From Yamagishiella unicocca (lineage: Eukaryota > Chlorophyta > Chlorophyceae > Chlamydomonadales > Volvocaceae), in NCBI GenBank assembly GCA_003116995.1, contig BDSL01000010.1, positions 248,001 to 312,000 of the forward strand: a DNA stretch of 64,000 bases, in the 5' to 3' direction. The notes below the pieces were generated by a model that saw only the letters and a program-made list of their open reading frames with translations, had not been told where the DNA came from and made no database searches. The first letter of the stretch is position 1. The number at the start of each line of letters is the position of its first letter. Below, one piece after another: positions 1-11,652 of the stretch. The position numbers and the translations under genes are program-made.

Positions 1-294
1 AGGGAGGAAGGGCCTGGGGGAGGGGGAGGAAGGACCGGTCGGGGAAGAGGAAGAAACAGGGATTGGAGAACAATCGACCTGCGCAACGGAAGGACGGAAG
101 GGAAGGGTTAGCCGGGCGGGCGGAACTGGCGGCGGGGAGGGGAGGGTCTGGGTTTTAGGGTTTTGAGTGCTTTAGCAAGGCACCTACCTACCTCGTGCAC
201 CTAGCACCTTGCCGCCCTCCCTGCAGCTGCGCCCGCAACCCACCCACATCCTCTTGCGCCCGATTCCGAACATCCCCTCTGCGGGCCCCCCCAG

Positions 295-3200
295 TCCCTG
301 ACGGAGTCTGATCGCCACTACCTATCGGACATCTACAAGCGCGAGGTGAGGCGGGGCTATGTCGTAACATCGTACGACAGGACGGGTGTGGGCACGTGGG
401 GTGACGTAGACAAGCTTGTTGGCCGTACGAGGCAAAGTATCGGATGTGCGACTACCGGTATAGGGCACGAGATACGACGAGTATGGAACGTCTGTCCTTG
501 TGTCCAAGTCGGAGAGCTTTGTGGGGAGGTCGGGGGACCAGGCGCGAGTCCCGGGCCCAGGCAGGGGCGGGTGGGGTGGGGTGCGGTGGGGTGGGGTGCG
601 GCTCCAGCCCCAATGTCGGGTCCTCCGTTCCCGCCCGAAGACGGCCGACCGAGCACCCGACGTTTGCGCTACGACGCGCACTGACGTAAGGCTGATCGTT
701 GATGCCTGCAAGCATACGCTAAAACGGTTCCTACAGTTGGTGGCTACAGTTGGTGGCTACAGTTGGGGGCTACAGTTGGGGGCTACAGTTGGGGGCTACA
801 GACCTGGGAAAGGGTGTGCCTGCAAGACCTCGATAGGGGTGACTGAAGACTCACGACCTCCAGAGGATCATGGCACCGTGTCACCACGTGATCAGATCTG
901 GCCGTGCGAGGGAGCTGCCACGACAAAACCAATTAGCACCGGGGGTTCTCCCCCGCGAGCCGCCCCTCGCCGACCCACCGCTGCTTCCTCCCCCGACGAC
1001 CATGCGCCAACTATCCTGTCCCGTTGCGTAATACGGTTTTTATGCAACCCGGCCCCCCGCTTCCCCAACCCAGTTCTCCAGCATGCATCTCAAAACTTCT
1101 GTTTTTAAACGGTTTTTTCGGGCATCCACGGGTCTCCCTCGAACCCCCGCTTCCTCAAACCCCCCCCCCGCTCTCCCCCGCTCCCCCCCCCCCCGCAGGT
1201 CATCAGCGCCATGAGCACCACGCAGCTGATCGACACCGTCATGATCAACCCCACCGTCTCGCTGCTGCCGTCGTACCGTGACACGGGCCTTACGGCGTCG
1301 TACACTTTTGAGCCGCTGTCCAACCTGGTATACACCCGTGACCAGCAGATCACTACCTGCAAGTGAGGCCGGGGTGTTGCGAGGAAAACCCGTGTAGCCG
1401 CGGTCGGGGGGAGGGAGACAAAAAACCCGGGTTGGAGGGCGGAGGCGGGGGAATGGATGTGGCTGTGAAGAGGTGTGCGGTGGATGGCCTTCCCCTCTGC
1501 CCAACACGTCGCCTCACTCTTGTTTGTTCGCCTCCCTGGAGCACAGGGGCATCGTGATGGGGCGGCTCCGGAGCACCCAGCGCCAGCGGGAGGTGCAGGT
1601 GATGCGCTTCTGCTTCAACAAGCTGGGTGAGCAAGGGCTGGGCAGCGCCTGGGCAGCGGCTGGGCGGCTGGGTGCTGCTGGACGCCAGCGGCTGGGCGGC
1701 TGGGCATACTTCCCACGTCGAGTAACCGGTCCTTTTTTGCATTAACACCCCCCCCCTCTCGCCGACAGGCATGGCGGTGGCTGGTGAGATCCGCGAGCCC
1801 GGCTACCTGGAGGTGAGGGGGGTGCGAGGAAGAGGGGGGGAGGGAAAGAGGGTGCGGAGGGCGAAACCGCCACGTCACCGCCACAAACGAGCAGAGCACC
1901 CTATGCTCCGAACATGCGTGTAGACATAGCAGCCGAGGTCGCCACTCGACCACCGGACCCTATTCACCTGAACCGAGTCCTCGAACATGCAAAATCCCAT
2001 GCGCAAAACCGTGTAATCCAAACGTTTCCTATTCCACCTTACCTTTCAGAGCCGAACTTTAAGAGCCGACCCACGGATTTCCTCTTACACCCCTCTTCCC
2101 CTCTCCCCCTCCTCCCTCCCTCCAGGGCGGCGACTTCTTCCCCATGGGCGCTGACCTGGCCATGGCCGGCATCGGGCTGCGCTCCAACGTGGCCGCCTGC
2201 CAGCAGCTGATGGACGAGGACCTGCTGGGCACCCGCAGGTTCGCGGTAGTGCGGGACGACTTCGACCAGCACCAGGTGGGGAGGGAGCGGATTGGGGACT
2301 CCAGGGAGGGAACGGAGGGGATTGGGGACTCCAGGGAGGGGATTTGGGGACTCCAGGGAGGGGTGGGTCTCCGGGGGGGGGGAGGGGATTGGAGGCTCCA
2401 GGGAGGGGGGAGCGGATTGGAGGCTGCCGGGACAGGAGGGAAGAAGGGGTGGCCCATAGGGCATTGGGTCGCAGGTTTCTTGGGGCTGGGGCTGGAGGGC
2501 CGGGGGTGTCGCGTCGAGGGCTACTAAGAAGGGACCCCAACCGTCACCTGGGTTCAACTGCCTCGTGCCCCCACTCCTCCGCCCCTCTCCGCCTCCGCAC
2601 GCGACCCTTACCCGCCTAGTACCCACAACGCCCTCTTCTGTCGGCTCTGTCTATTCACCGTGTTCCCCTATCGCCCCTCTTCCCCCCCTTCCCCGCTACG
2701 CACCAGCTACACTTCCCATGTCGAGTTACCGGTTCTTTATTTTGTAACCCCCTTCCCCGCCCTCGCCCTCAACACACACACACGGACACGCACACGGCGC
2801 CGCAGGACCGCATGCACCTGGACTGCGTCTTCTCCGTGCTGTCCGACAGCTGCTGCATCATGCTGTCGGACATCATGGGGGAGGCGTCGGCCACCCGCCG
2901 CCTGGTGGACGAATACACGCGCAACCCGGACACCGGGAAGTACACGATCACGCGGTGGGTGGCTGGGGTGGGGGTAGCATGGGTGGGGGTAGCATGGGCG
3001 GGGGTAGCATGGGAGGGGGTAGCATGGGTGGGGGTAGCATGGGTGGGGGTAGCATCGGTGGGGGTAGCATGGGTGGGGGTAGCATCGGTGGGGGTAGCAT
3101 CGGTGGGGGTAGCATCGGTGGGGGTAGCATCGGTGGGGGGTGGAAAGGTGGAGTCTAGGAGTTCGGGGGACGAGGACTCTGGGAGTTGGCAGGGCTTACC

Positions 3201-4363
3201 TCCCACGGCGCCGGAACGTCCACTGCTCCGCCCTTCCGTTCCGGCCCGTGCCTCCGAGCGGCCGCCCAGTCCTCCCAGTCCTACACCAGCCGCAACCACA
3301 CCCGGCGCCATGCGTCCCTCCCCCATGCACGGTTTTTTCTTTCATACACGGTACACGGGTTTTTCTTGCCTTCCCCCGCACCTTTACCCCCTCTTCCCCC
3401 GCGGCCCTCACGGGTCCCCTCTTGCCGCCCCCCTCCCTCAGCGAGGGCGTGGAGTTCTCCGCCTTCATCTCCGGCGAGGGCTACCACGTCATCCCCATAT
3501 CCCACGAGCACCAGCTGCAGTACGCCTGCAACGTGCTCAACCTGGGCGACTCGCGCATCATCTCGGTGCACCCGCAGAGCGCCCGGCAGATCGTCAAGGA
3601 CCCGCGGTTCACCGGGGACGTGCAGGTGGGTGGGTGGGTGGGTGGGTGGGCGGCGAGGAAGGCAGCGGAAGGGACATAGGAGGAGAAGAGGACAAGGAAA
3701 GGCTGGTGGGTGGGTGATGGGTGGGTGGGTGATGGGGTGGGTGAGTGGGTGGATGGGTGGGTGGGTGGATGGGTGGTGGGTGGGTGGGTGGGTGGGTGGG
3801 TGGGTGGGTGGGTGGGTGGGTGGGTGGGTGGGTGGGTGGGTGGGTGGGTGGGTGGGTGGGTGGGTGGGTGGGTGGGTGGGTGGGTGGGTGGGTGGGTGGG
3901 TGGGTGGGTGGGTGGGTGGGTGGGTGGGTGGGTGGGTGGGTGGGTGGGTGGGTGGGTGGGTGGGTGGGTGGGTGGGTGGGTGGGTGGGTGGGTGGGTGGG
4001 TGGGTGGGTGGGTGGGTGGGTGATGGGGCTCGGGCGCCCAGCCGGGAACCTGCTTGCTGGGTGGAGTGCGCTGTACAGGTGCAGGTTGGGTCGGGGGGTG
4101 GGGGCAGCCATCATCTGATCGTATCCGATGTCATCAACACCGCGCTCGTGTCCCCCTCAACCCTAAAACCCTACCCTGGGTTTCCCCCTTAAATCCCCCC
4201 CCCTCACCCCGCTGCTGCTGCTGCTGCCGCCCCTGCTTCCCACCCCGCGGCTCCACAGGTGATTGACTTCTCCTCCATCACCTCCATGTACGGCAGCGTC
4301 CACTGCGCCTCCCAGGTCGTCAAGCGCATCCCGAAGACGGCGAAGCTAGTCTGCAGCGCCTGA
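295..4363 (+). CDS. Arginine deiminase, C-terminal part (5' end outside window)
   Basis: Arginine deiminase hydrolyses L-arginine to citrulline and ammonia. Visible exons: 295-345, 1199-1362, 1547-1626, 1769-1812, 2126-2275, 2806-2954, 3442-3625, 4259-4363; all junction phases agree and the last exon ends in TGA. Family motifs appear in order: an NPTVSLLPSYRD / PLSNLVYTRDQQ segment (exon 2), KGIVMGRLRSTQRQ spanning exons 2-3, the EGGDFFP motif spanning exons 4-5 with the guanidino-binding Glu/Asp, MHLDCVFSVL in exon 6 with the catalytic His, and MYGSVHCASQ in the last exon with the nucleophilic Cys. The catalytic set is therefore intact. The protein start lies upstream of base 1, and the acceptor of the first visible exon could also be at 226. 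Introns are pyrimidine-rich and full of tandem repeats. Identification is by motif; organelle targeting cannot be judged without the N-terminus. Confidence 0.9.
731..800. repeat. 13-bp minisatellite in arginine deiminase intron 1
   Basis: About five tandem copies of a CTACAGTTGGKGG-type unit, inside the intron between exons 295-345 and 1199-1362. Confidence 0.85.
1709..1752. repeat. Dispersed intronic 45-bp motif, copy 1
   Basis: Contains CTTCCCACGTCGAGTAACCG followed by a T-rich run and a C-rich run. It lies in intron 3 of the arginine deiminase gene. Closely similar copies lie at 2711-2752 and 20371-20417. Confidence 0.6.
2281..2412. repeat. GGGACTCCAGGGAGG-type imperfect tandem repeat
   Basis: About four to five imperfect copies of a 25-30-bp G-rich unit with the core GGGGACTCCAGGGAGGG, inside arginine deiminase intron 5. 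Confidence 0.75.
2711..2752. repeat. Dispersed intronic 45-bp motif, copy 2
   Basis: Contains CTTCCCATGTCGAGTTACCG then GTTCTTTATTTTGTAACCCC, nearly identical to copy 1. It sits in intron 5 of the same gene. Confidence 0.6.
2963..3142. repeat. 15-bp minisatellite (GGGTGGGGGTAGCAT)
   Basis: Roughly twelve tandem copies with single-base variants in arginine deiminase intron 6. The G-runs could form quadruplexes. Open reading frames across it are artefacts of the 15-bp period. Confidence 0.9.
3777..4022. repeat. (GGGT)n microsatellite, ~245 bp
   Basis: An almost perfect GGGT array of about 61 copies inside arginine deiminase intron 7, preceded by degenerate GGGT/GGAT copies from 3625. It is strongly predicted to form G-quadruplexes on the plus strand. 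Confidence 0.95.
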
Positions 4364-6642
4364 CGCGACGGCGGCAGCCAGGAGGGAGGTCAGCCGGCGG
4401 CGCCTCTTGCCCGAGACCGGAGGCCTCATGGGGAGGAGCGGTTGTGTGGCAATTGAGCTTCGGGGGAAATGGAGCCGCGAGGTTTCGCGGTCGTATATTG
4501 CTTCTCAAGGAAAAGGTAGACGGAGCAAAAGCTTATTGGGGAGGCAGTGACGTGAGATGTAAGCGGAGGAGCGAGAGCGCGGGCAGAGGGGCAATGGGGT
4601 CTTCTTCATTTCGTGTTTTGACGCGTGGCTGTTAGGTGTGCGCTCGTTGGGGGAGGCTGGAGGAGAGTGAGGCCTGAGTGGGCTGCCGAGGGCTCCGTCG
4701 GGGGCCACAGTTCGCGGGGTTGGCACGGGCACAGATTAGGAGCTGGGTTTGGCGGTGCGGAGAGAAGGATTTGGGGTCCGGGCCGCCTTGTGTTCTTGGT
4801 GGTCCCTACCCTCTCCGAGGGTCGATGCGTTTCTTGCTGTACGGCAGCGGTCCGCAGAAAGTGTGGCGTTTGCGCACGGCAGGGTGTGCTGGACATTCAT
4901 GGTGGTAGCTCATAGCGCGGGGCGGGGCGGGGTAGGAGTGAGTGCCTACGTACGGCATTGCACGACGCGTGACGCATCGGGGTCCGCACGAGATGCCGGT
5001 AACAATCGCAATGTGGCTGTGGAACATGTCATATGTGGTGCTTGTTACGGTTTTGGGCGTCATCCGGACCCGTTGGGCGTCACCCGGACGGGTTGAGCGT
5101 CATCCGAACACGTTGGGCGTTCCTGTGGTCGCAACCCACCGCGCGAACGATCAGTGTCCGGAACGCGGTTTCGCTCCCAAGCGCCGCGGGCCGCGGCGGC
5201 GGCTTCGCGCCATGACGGCCAACCAATCTTCATCCTCTGCCGTCGAGGTTCTTAGGGGAAAGCATGTGGCATGTGTCGGTTAGTATCGTTTGAATGCTCA
5301 AGAACCTCAGACGATTATGGACGTGACAGCGGAGACCTTGAGGGCCTTGCATTGCCATGCAGCGCAAGGAGTACGGCTGACAACGCGGTTTAGCACATGT
5401 TGAGGAGATGTGGCCATCTCCCAAACAACAGCGTAAGGCTGGATTTGCATGCGCGTTAGGTTGAGCTGGTGAAGTACATGCATTAAGAGGGGAAAGACCT
5501 TTCTGTGGGTACTTGAAGGAAGCAAATTGCGGCATGCGTGGTTGCATATAGGGGGCGTTTGGGTTTCGCACGGGATTTTGGGCACAGGTTCCTCTAGAAA
5601 GACGTGCCTCACATGGAATAGCGCTGAGGCAAGACGGATGACTACATGGGTGACCAGTACAAGGGGACGAAGGGCCTGGAAGGGCACTTCAGTTCCTTGC
5701 ATGACAGCATCACAAGGCGTCACAATGAATTCGCATAGCATACGCCATCATGTATGGCTGGCCATGCAAGGGCTGCGGCGATCTCGAACCCTACCCTACC
5801 CTACAACGTGCGTTGGCTTGACGGTTCGTGCCCGCTTCCAGCTGGACAGCTTGGATTGCCATGCCTTCGTTGTAATTAGTGAGGCTTTTGGAACCCTGCC
5901 TTCCTGCCAAAGGACATGTCTACAGCTCTGCACAAATGCACCGGCAATCCATTAGATGCATATCCACAGACACTATTTTTGCATGCATGAAGTCATTACA
6001 GCGCCGTTTCGCAAGCCTCCCCATTTTGCCATACCGTATGCAGACGGCGCAAACTGACGGAGTGTACTCTTCCTAAGGACAGGCGACGAGGCGAGGCTGC
6101 CAATCCTCCGTGTGCAGTTTACTCACGGGGATCACAAGGAAGTGATGGTCAACGAGTTTGCTTCATGGAACCGCGGCTGCTTTGACACCTGCCGTACGCA
6201 GATGGGCGTTACGCTCAAGCGGACTTCTATGTGAGGAAGCACACGTTGCATATCCTGTATCCTTTACCACTTTGTCGAGGTTAGGTTGTACCGTCGGTGG
6301 CACCTATTCAACATGCAGGTAGGGCACTGGCTAAAGGCCATTTGCTGACGCCGCAGCCGACGCAGCGATCACTAGCACATCGCAGACAGCCCAGGCCTGG
6401 TTGTAATGCAAATCGAATACAATTCAGCAACGCAGGGGATCTAAGCGTCGGCTGCTGAAACCAGTGCCGCTTGCGGCGGTGTGCGAGTTTATCCCGCCTG
6501 CGTCGACCGCGTAACGCTTGTCGCGTCCTGAGGTGCCCGGCGTCATATGTTAGACCGTTTTATCATCGATCCGAGTTGTGCGATCAATTGTATTGACGTT
6601 CGTCGACCGCCTTTGCGACGCATTCCTTGCTTGCAGACCCAG
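4364..6642. other. Intergenic: arginine deiminase 3' end to biotin carboxylase 5' end
   Basis: No convincing gene. It holds the 3' UTR of the upstream gene and the promoter/5' UTR of the downstream gene. Three imperfect ~22-bp copies with a CGTCATCCGGACCCGTTGGG core lie at about 5056-5120. Base composition is less GC-rich than in the flanking genes. Short ORFs here show no family motifs or credible splice partners. Confidence 0.6.
4558..4562 (+). terminator. Candidate poly(A) signal TGTAA for arginine deiminase
   Basis: TGTAA is the usual volvocine polyadenylation signal. This copy lies about 195 nt after the TGA at 4361-4363. Confidence 0.5.
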
Positions 6643-9600
6643 ATGCGTAGCGCCGGGCGGTGCTTCAGCGGCCGCCAGGCCGCCTCTCGCCAGCTGTTGG
6701 TGCCTGCCAAGGGTATCGCCGGTGGCCGCAGCCGCACGCAGGTGGCCGCGCAGGCTGTTTTCCAAAAGGTCCTCATTGCCAACCGCGGTGAAATTGCCGT
6801 GCGTGTGATCCGCGCCTGCAAGGAGCTTGGCCTGCAAACTGTGGCCGTCTACTCTATTGCGGACAAGAACTCCCTGCACGTGCAGGTGCGTGACTCCATG
6901 CGTTTTTGCGGCGGGCCGGGGGTCAAGGAGGGACAGCGCGGTTCACAATTTCGTCAATTACGGCCAATGAAGGGAAGGTCTGCAGCAGTACCCGTACAGA
7001 TGGGATTATACTAACAAAAAGGTCGCAGAACGGTGTGCTGATAGGGGGTTTGAGAAAGTCACGTCGCATGCCCGGCCCCCCAAAGCCGCGCTCACCACCG
7101 CACTCGCCCTCCTAGCCCAGAACCCGGTTCCATGCCCAGCCACCTAGCCCCAACGTACAAATCTTCAGCCGACCATCACGGACCATGGTCGTCCGACCAT
7201 CACAGTCCGCGTGACCCTGGTGCCTTGTCTCCGCCCCAATAGGGTTTGTCTGCACGCAGCTAGCTCTCCTTGCACGTCACTCGCCCCGCCAGCGCATCTC
7301 ACCCCAGCCGACATACACACTTTTCCGCTCGCCTTCCCCGTGGCGCCCCTCGCCCATTCCCCTCCTCCTCCGCCTTCCCAGCTGCGGTCAACGCACGTTT
7401 CCCCCGCGACCCAATCCGGTCTGTCCAGCCCCGCACAACCCAACACCCAAGCCCTCGTGACCACCCAGTTCCCTCCCTCCCTCCCTCCCTTTCCCCTGCT
7501 CCCCGCTCCTCCTTGGCCCGCTGCAGCTGGCCGATGAGGCCGTCTGCATCGGCGACGCCCCCTCGTCGGAGTCGTACCTGAACATCCCCAACCTGCTGGC
7601 GGCCGCCGTCAGCCGCGGCGCGCAGGCAGTTCACCCGGTGGGTCAGTCACCAGATCCCAATTGCGTGATCCCAATGTGTGGTCCTGGTGGTCCTAGATGT
7701 GATTTTGGGACCTTGAGAGGCGCTGCGTGAGGCTTCGAGGGGGAAAAGCTGGTGAAGGGGGGACAGCTTTATCGTGGCGCGCGCCCCCCAGGCGTTGCTA
7801 TGAAAGGAAGTAGGAAGTGGATAGTGGTTGGGCGGTTGAGCCACATCCACACTACCCGTAGGTGGGCGAATTCACAAAGCGCGGGATGTCGGGAGGGAAG
7901 GCAAACATACCGAGCGCTGCGGCGGAAGTTAGCAACAGCTTTGGAGGACAGCCATCCGTTTCGCTTACAGGCAGGAGATGGCTAAAGTGGCCAAAGGGTG
8001 GCATGGATTCGAAAACGAGTCAGGGCAGCAGGTACCTGGCGTAGGAGCAGTGGGGTGCATGTGGTGCCAGGGAGCCTGCGACGGGGCATCGGATCTCGTG
8101 CCTTACTAAGCAAGCATTACGGCGTGTTGCGGTGCACATCAAGACACGTGTTGCGGTGCACATTAAGACACGAACCGGTGGACTCACACACGGGTGTCCG
8201 CCGCTGTGCACTACCCACATGGGCATGTACGGCACTGCATGCTCACATGGCTCCACGGAAACATTGCGCACTGCTTGTTTCGCGACGGGCCTGAAAAGTC
8301 AAGTTTCAGTAGTTGGTGGTTGTCTTCGTGCAGTTTGTGATAATAGGTTGCATGGCGTTGCGTGCACTAAGCCCGACGCGGCCGCATCTTGACTTCTCGT
8401 ACCGTACGACGGCGGTTGCGATCTCAGGGCTACGGCTTCCTTTCGGAGCGCGCCGAGTTCGTTGAGATCTGCAACGACCATGGCCTGGAGTTCATTGGCC
8501 CCAAGCCGATCCACATCCGCCTCATGGGTGACAAGTCCACCGCCCGTGACACGATGAAGGTGGGTTTGGAGGTGGTGCGGGTGAAGGCGGAGATGGTATC
8601 TTCGCGGCACCGCACGAGGTGGTAGCTGCCAGTATGGTTTGGCATCACCTACACAACGAAACCGGCTGGTGAACGCTGCATCGCCGGGTCTGCGGAACGC
8701 TGCATCGCCGGGTCCACCGCCGGGTCTGCGGAAGCTGGATAAGGAGAGCCGCAGCTTAACTGTCGTACGCATCCCGCTCTCGAAGGCCTTCTGACGGTGT
8801 TCGCTAACCTCCCGTTGGACAGCCCCCCGTCCTTCCAAGGCCCACACCCTCGGACGCCAGCTGTCCCCGACCGCACATGGACCGCATCCACCCATACGGC
8901 GGCAGCGTCGTCTGTGGCAGCCAGCCACCCCACCGGCCGCTGCCACCCCACCAGCCACCCCACCGGCCGCACGAGGCACACACGGCCCAGCTGAGCTCAC
9001 TTCGTCTGAGCGCACTGCTATCGGGCTCCAGGCCACACGCGCACGAATGAGTGGATGGGTGGCTCCATTGCTTGGGGTTTGTAAGAACCCTCTGGAATCT
9101 CACTCCAACCATACCCCGCGCGATTGCTGTAACACTTGCGCAATGACGTTCATCGCCGTGCTGGGTGCTGCAGAAAGCCGGCGTGCCAACCGTGCCCGGC
9201 TCTGAGGGCCTTATCACCGACGACGCTGACGCCGTTCTCAACGCTGAGCGCATTGGCTTCCCGGTCATGATCAAGGCCACCGCCGGTGCGTGCGGCAGCG
9301 GAAGAGGTGGTTTTAAGAGTTGTTTTAGGGTTGTTTTGGGGTTGTGAGGGGCCGCAGGTAGCCTGGAAGGGGCGCAGGATGCGGGCTTGCTGATGTGAGG
9401 TGGAGGGTCTGGGGGCCCGTTTGTGTGGGGCTTTAAATGGGGAATTGGGTTCGGGTCAGAGGAGGGTCGGGTGGGTTTGGTGAAGGGCTGCGGATTGGAG
9501 GGGTGGGGGAGGAAGGCACGAGGGCTTCGGAGCTAGCCAGCGTGTTTCGCAAGCAGGGTGGGGACGCATGGGTAGGGGGCCGTTAGAGGGGCCATGCGTT

Positions 9601-11136
9601 ACCGGCATGGCTCATAGGGTCGGGCAGTTCGGTCCGCGCTTACTGCGTGACACCAGACGCGAGCGAGTGGCCGGGGAAGGGCAATGGGACGGTTGGTGCT
9701 GTGGGCGGACGGGGCCAATGATGCTGGCGGTCAGGCCCGGAGGGACCTCCAAGAGGGACCTCCAGGACATGTCCCGGTCCTCCACCTCGTCGGTGATCTA
9801 GGCGCAGGGGCCCATAACCGACCCATCGTACACTCCTGCAACCGTCCAACTAACAAACCGCCCACCCACCCGCCCCACACCACCCGCATCGCGGCCCCAG
9901 GTGGTGGTGGTCGCGGCATGCGTCTGTGCACCAAGGAGGAGGACCTGATGTCCCTCTACAAGCAGGTGGGGCGGGGGGTATGAAGAGGGGGGAGGAGGAC
10001 CTGATGTCGCTGTAAAAGCAGGTGGGGCGGGGGAGGGATCTTTTAGGAGAAGAGCGGTTGCACGAAGAGCTGTTACACGATATGGGTAGGATAGCTGGCG
10101 CATTGTCTTCGGACACATAGCTGTGGAAACATAGGTGCGGCGGGGGGATGAAGGGAAGGAAGGCGGAGAGGAGGGAGGGTGGAGGAGAAAGAGAGAGGAG
10201 GGAGATTGGATGGAGAGGTTGGTTGCTGCACACTACGGAAGCACCGTTACGTCCGCAAGCGTGTGTTAACACACTTGCATGGCGTGAGCAAGCAAACCCG
10301 GGCGGGTGAGGTGAACACAACTCTTCCCCAATCACAGCAGAACATTTCGGTCGTTCGTCCAGCGGTTGCGGAACCCAACCACCCAGCAGCGCAACAACCC
10401 CCACACCTCCTTCTCTGCCTGCGACCTTCGGTGACCACAGGCCCAGCAGGAGGCCGATGCCGCCTTCGGCAACGGAGCTGTGTACATGGAGCGTTACGTG
10501 GAAAACCCCCGGCACATTGAGTTCCAGGTGGGGTGGGGTGATGTGTTTGTGGGTGGGGGGGGCTGAGGGTTGATGTGGGTTGATGTGGGGTGGGAGGGGT
10601 TGATGTGGGTCCGGCAGCAGTGGCAGTGACCAACCGAAACAGGACTGACGTGTCCGACTCGTCCCACTCGTCATCCTGCCCGCCCCGTAAACGCAAACAG
10701 GTCCTTGCCGACAAGTACGGCAACGTCGTACACCTCGGCGAGCGCGACTGCTCCGTACAGCGCCGCAACCAGAAGCTGGTGGAGGAGGCCCCCTCGCCCG
10801 CCCTGACACCCGAGGTGGGTCCGGTCCGGGAGGAACCTTCCAGTTGCGCGGACGGAAGTGACGAGGCTCGTCTGCGCTAACCGTATCGGCGGATAAGGCC
10901 CTCGCTGTTTTTCACGCCAAACGGCTGGTGGCGGGCGCTGACGTCGACGTTGACGTTTCCGTTGCCCCGCCTGACGCACGTGCTCGCTCACCTGGGCGCT
11001 GCGGTGCCGTACCGTGCTTGTCGTACTGTGTCGTACAGGTGCGCAAGGCCATGGGCGACGCAGCCGTGGCCGCCGCCAAGGCCATCGGCTACGTGGGAGT
11101 GGGCACCATCGAGTTCCTGTGGGAGAAGAAGGGCTT

Positions 11137-11169
<33 letters not shown>

Positions 11170-11615
11170 GCGAGGGGAGGGGGGAGCCGGGGGGGAGGGG
11201 TGAAACCGGTGACACGAAAAACGATCCCTCGGGGGGGGGAGACAGGGGGTTGTCCTCCACCTCGTTGCTTGCGCCCCTTCCCCGCTGTACGACGGATCTC
11301 CTCTCGCGCCACGTGCCACAGGTGGAGCACCCCGTCACCGAGATGATTACGGGGACGGATCTGATCCAGGAGCAGATCAAGGTGGCCATGGGCGACCGCC
11401 TCACCATGACCCAGGAGGACATCCAGTTCAAGGTGCGCGCGAGCAGAGCTGCATCATCGACATGCAAAAAAAGCACAAAACCACAGAACCAGCACCCTCC
11501 TTAGCCAAGCATCCTCCTGTACGGTAACCCTCGAACGAAACCCCGCTCCCCTCCCTCTTCTCACCTCTCTTCCGCCCGCCCGCCCGCCCGCCCGCCCTCA
11601 CCCCTCCCTGGACTC

Positions 11616-11652
<37 letters not shown>

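Noticed and set aside
4140..4172. Telomere-like words (CCCTAAAA) here and at 150-160 and 31618-31633
   Set aside because: Only one to two units each; too short to call an interstitial telomere or a telomerase RNA template.
3186..4192. ORFs encoding (VGGW)n and (THPP)n
   Set aside because: Products of the GGGT microsatellite lying inside an arginine deiminase intron.
10179..10520. ORFs inside accC introns
   Set aside because: They overlap exon 6 in the wrong frame; exon phases define the real coding frame.
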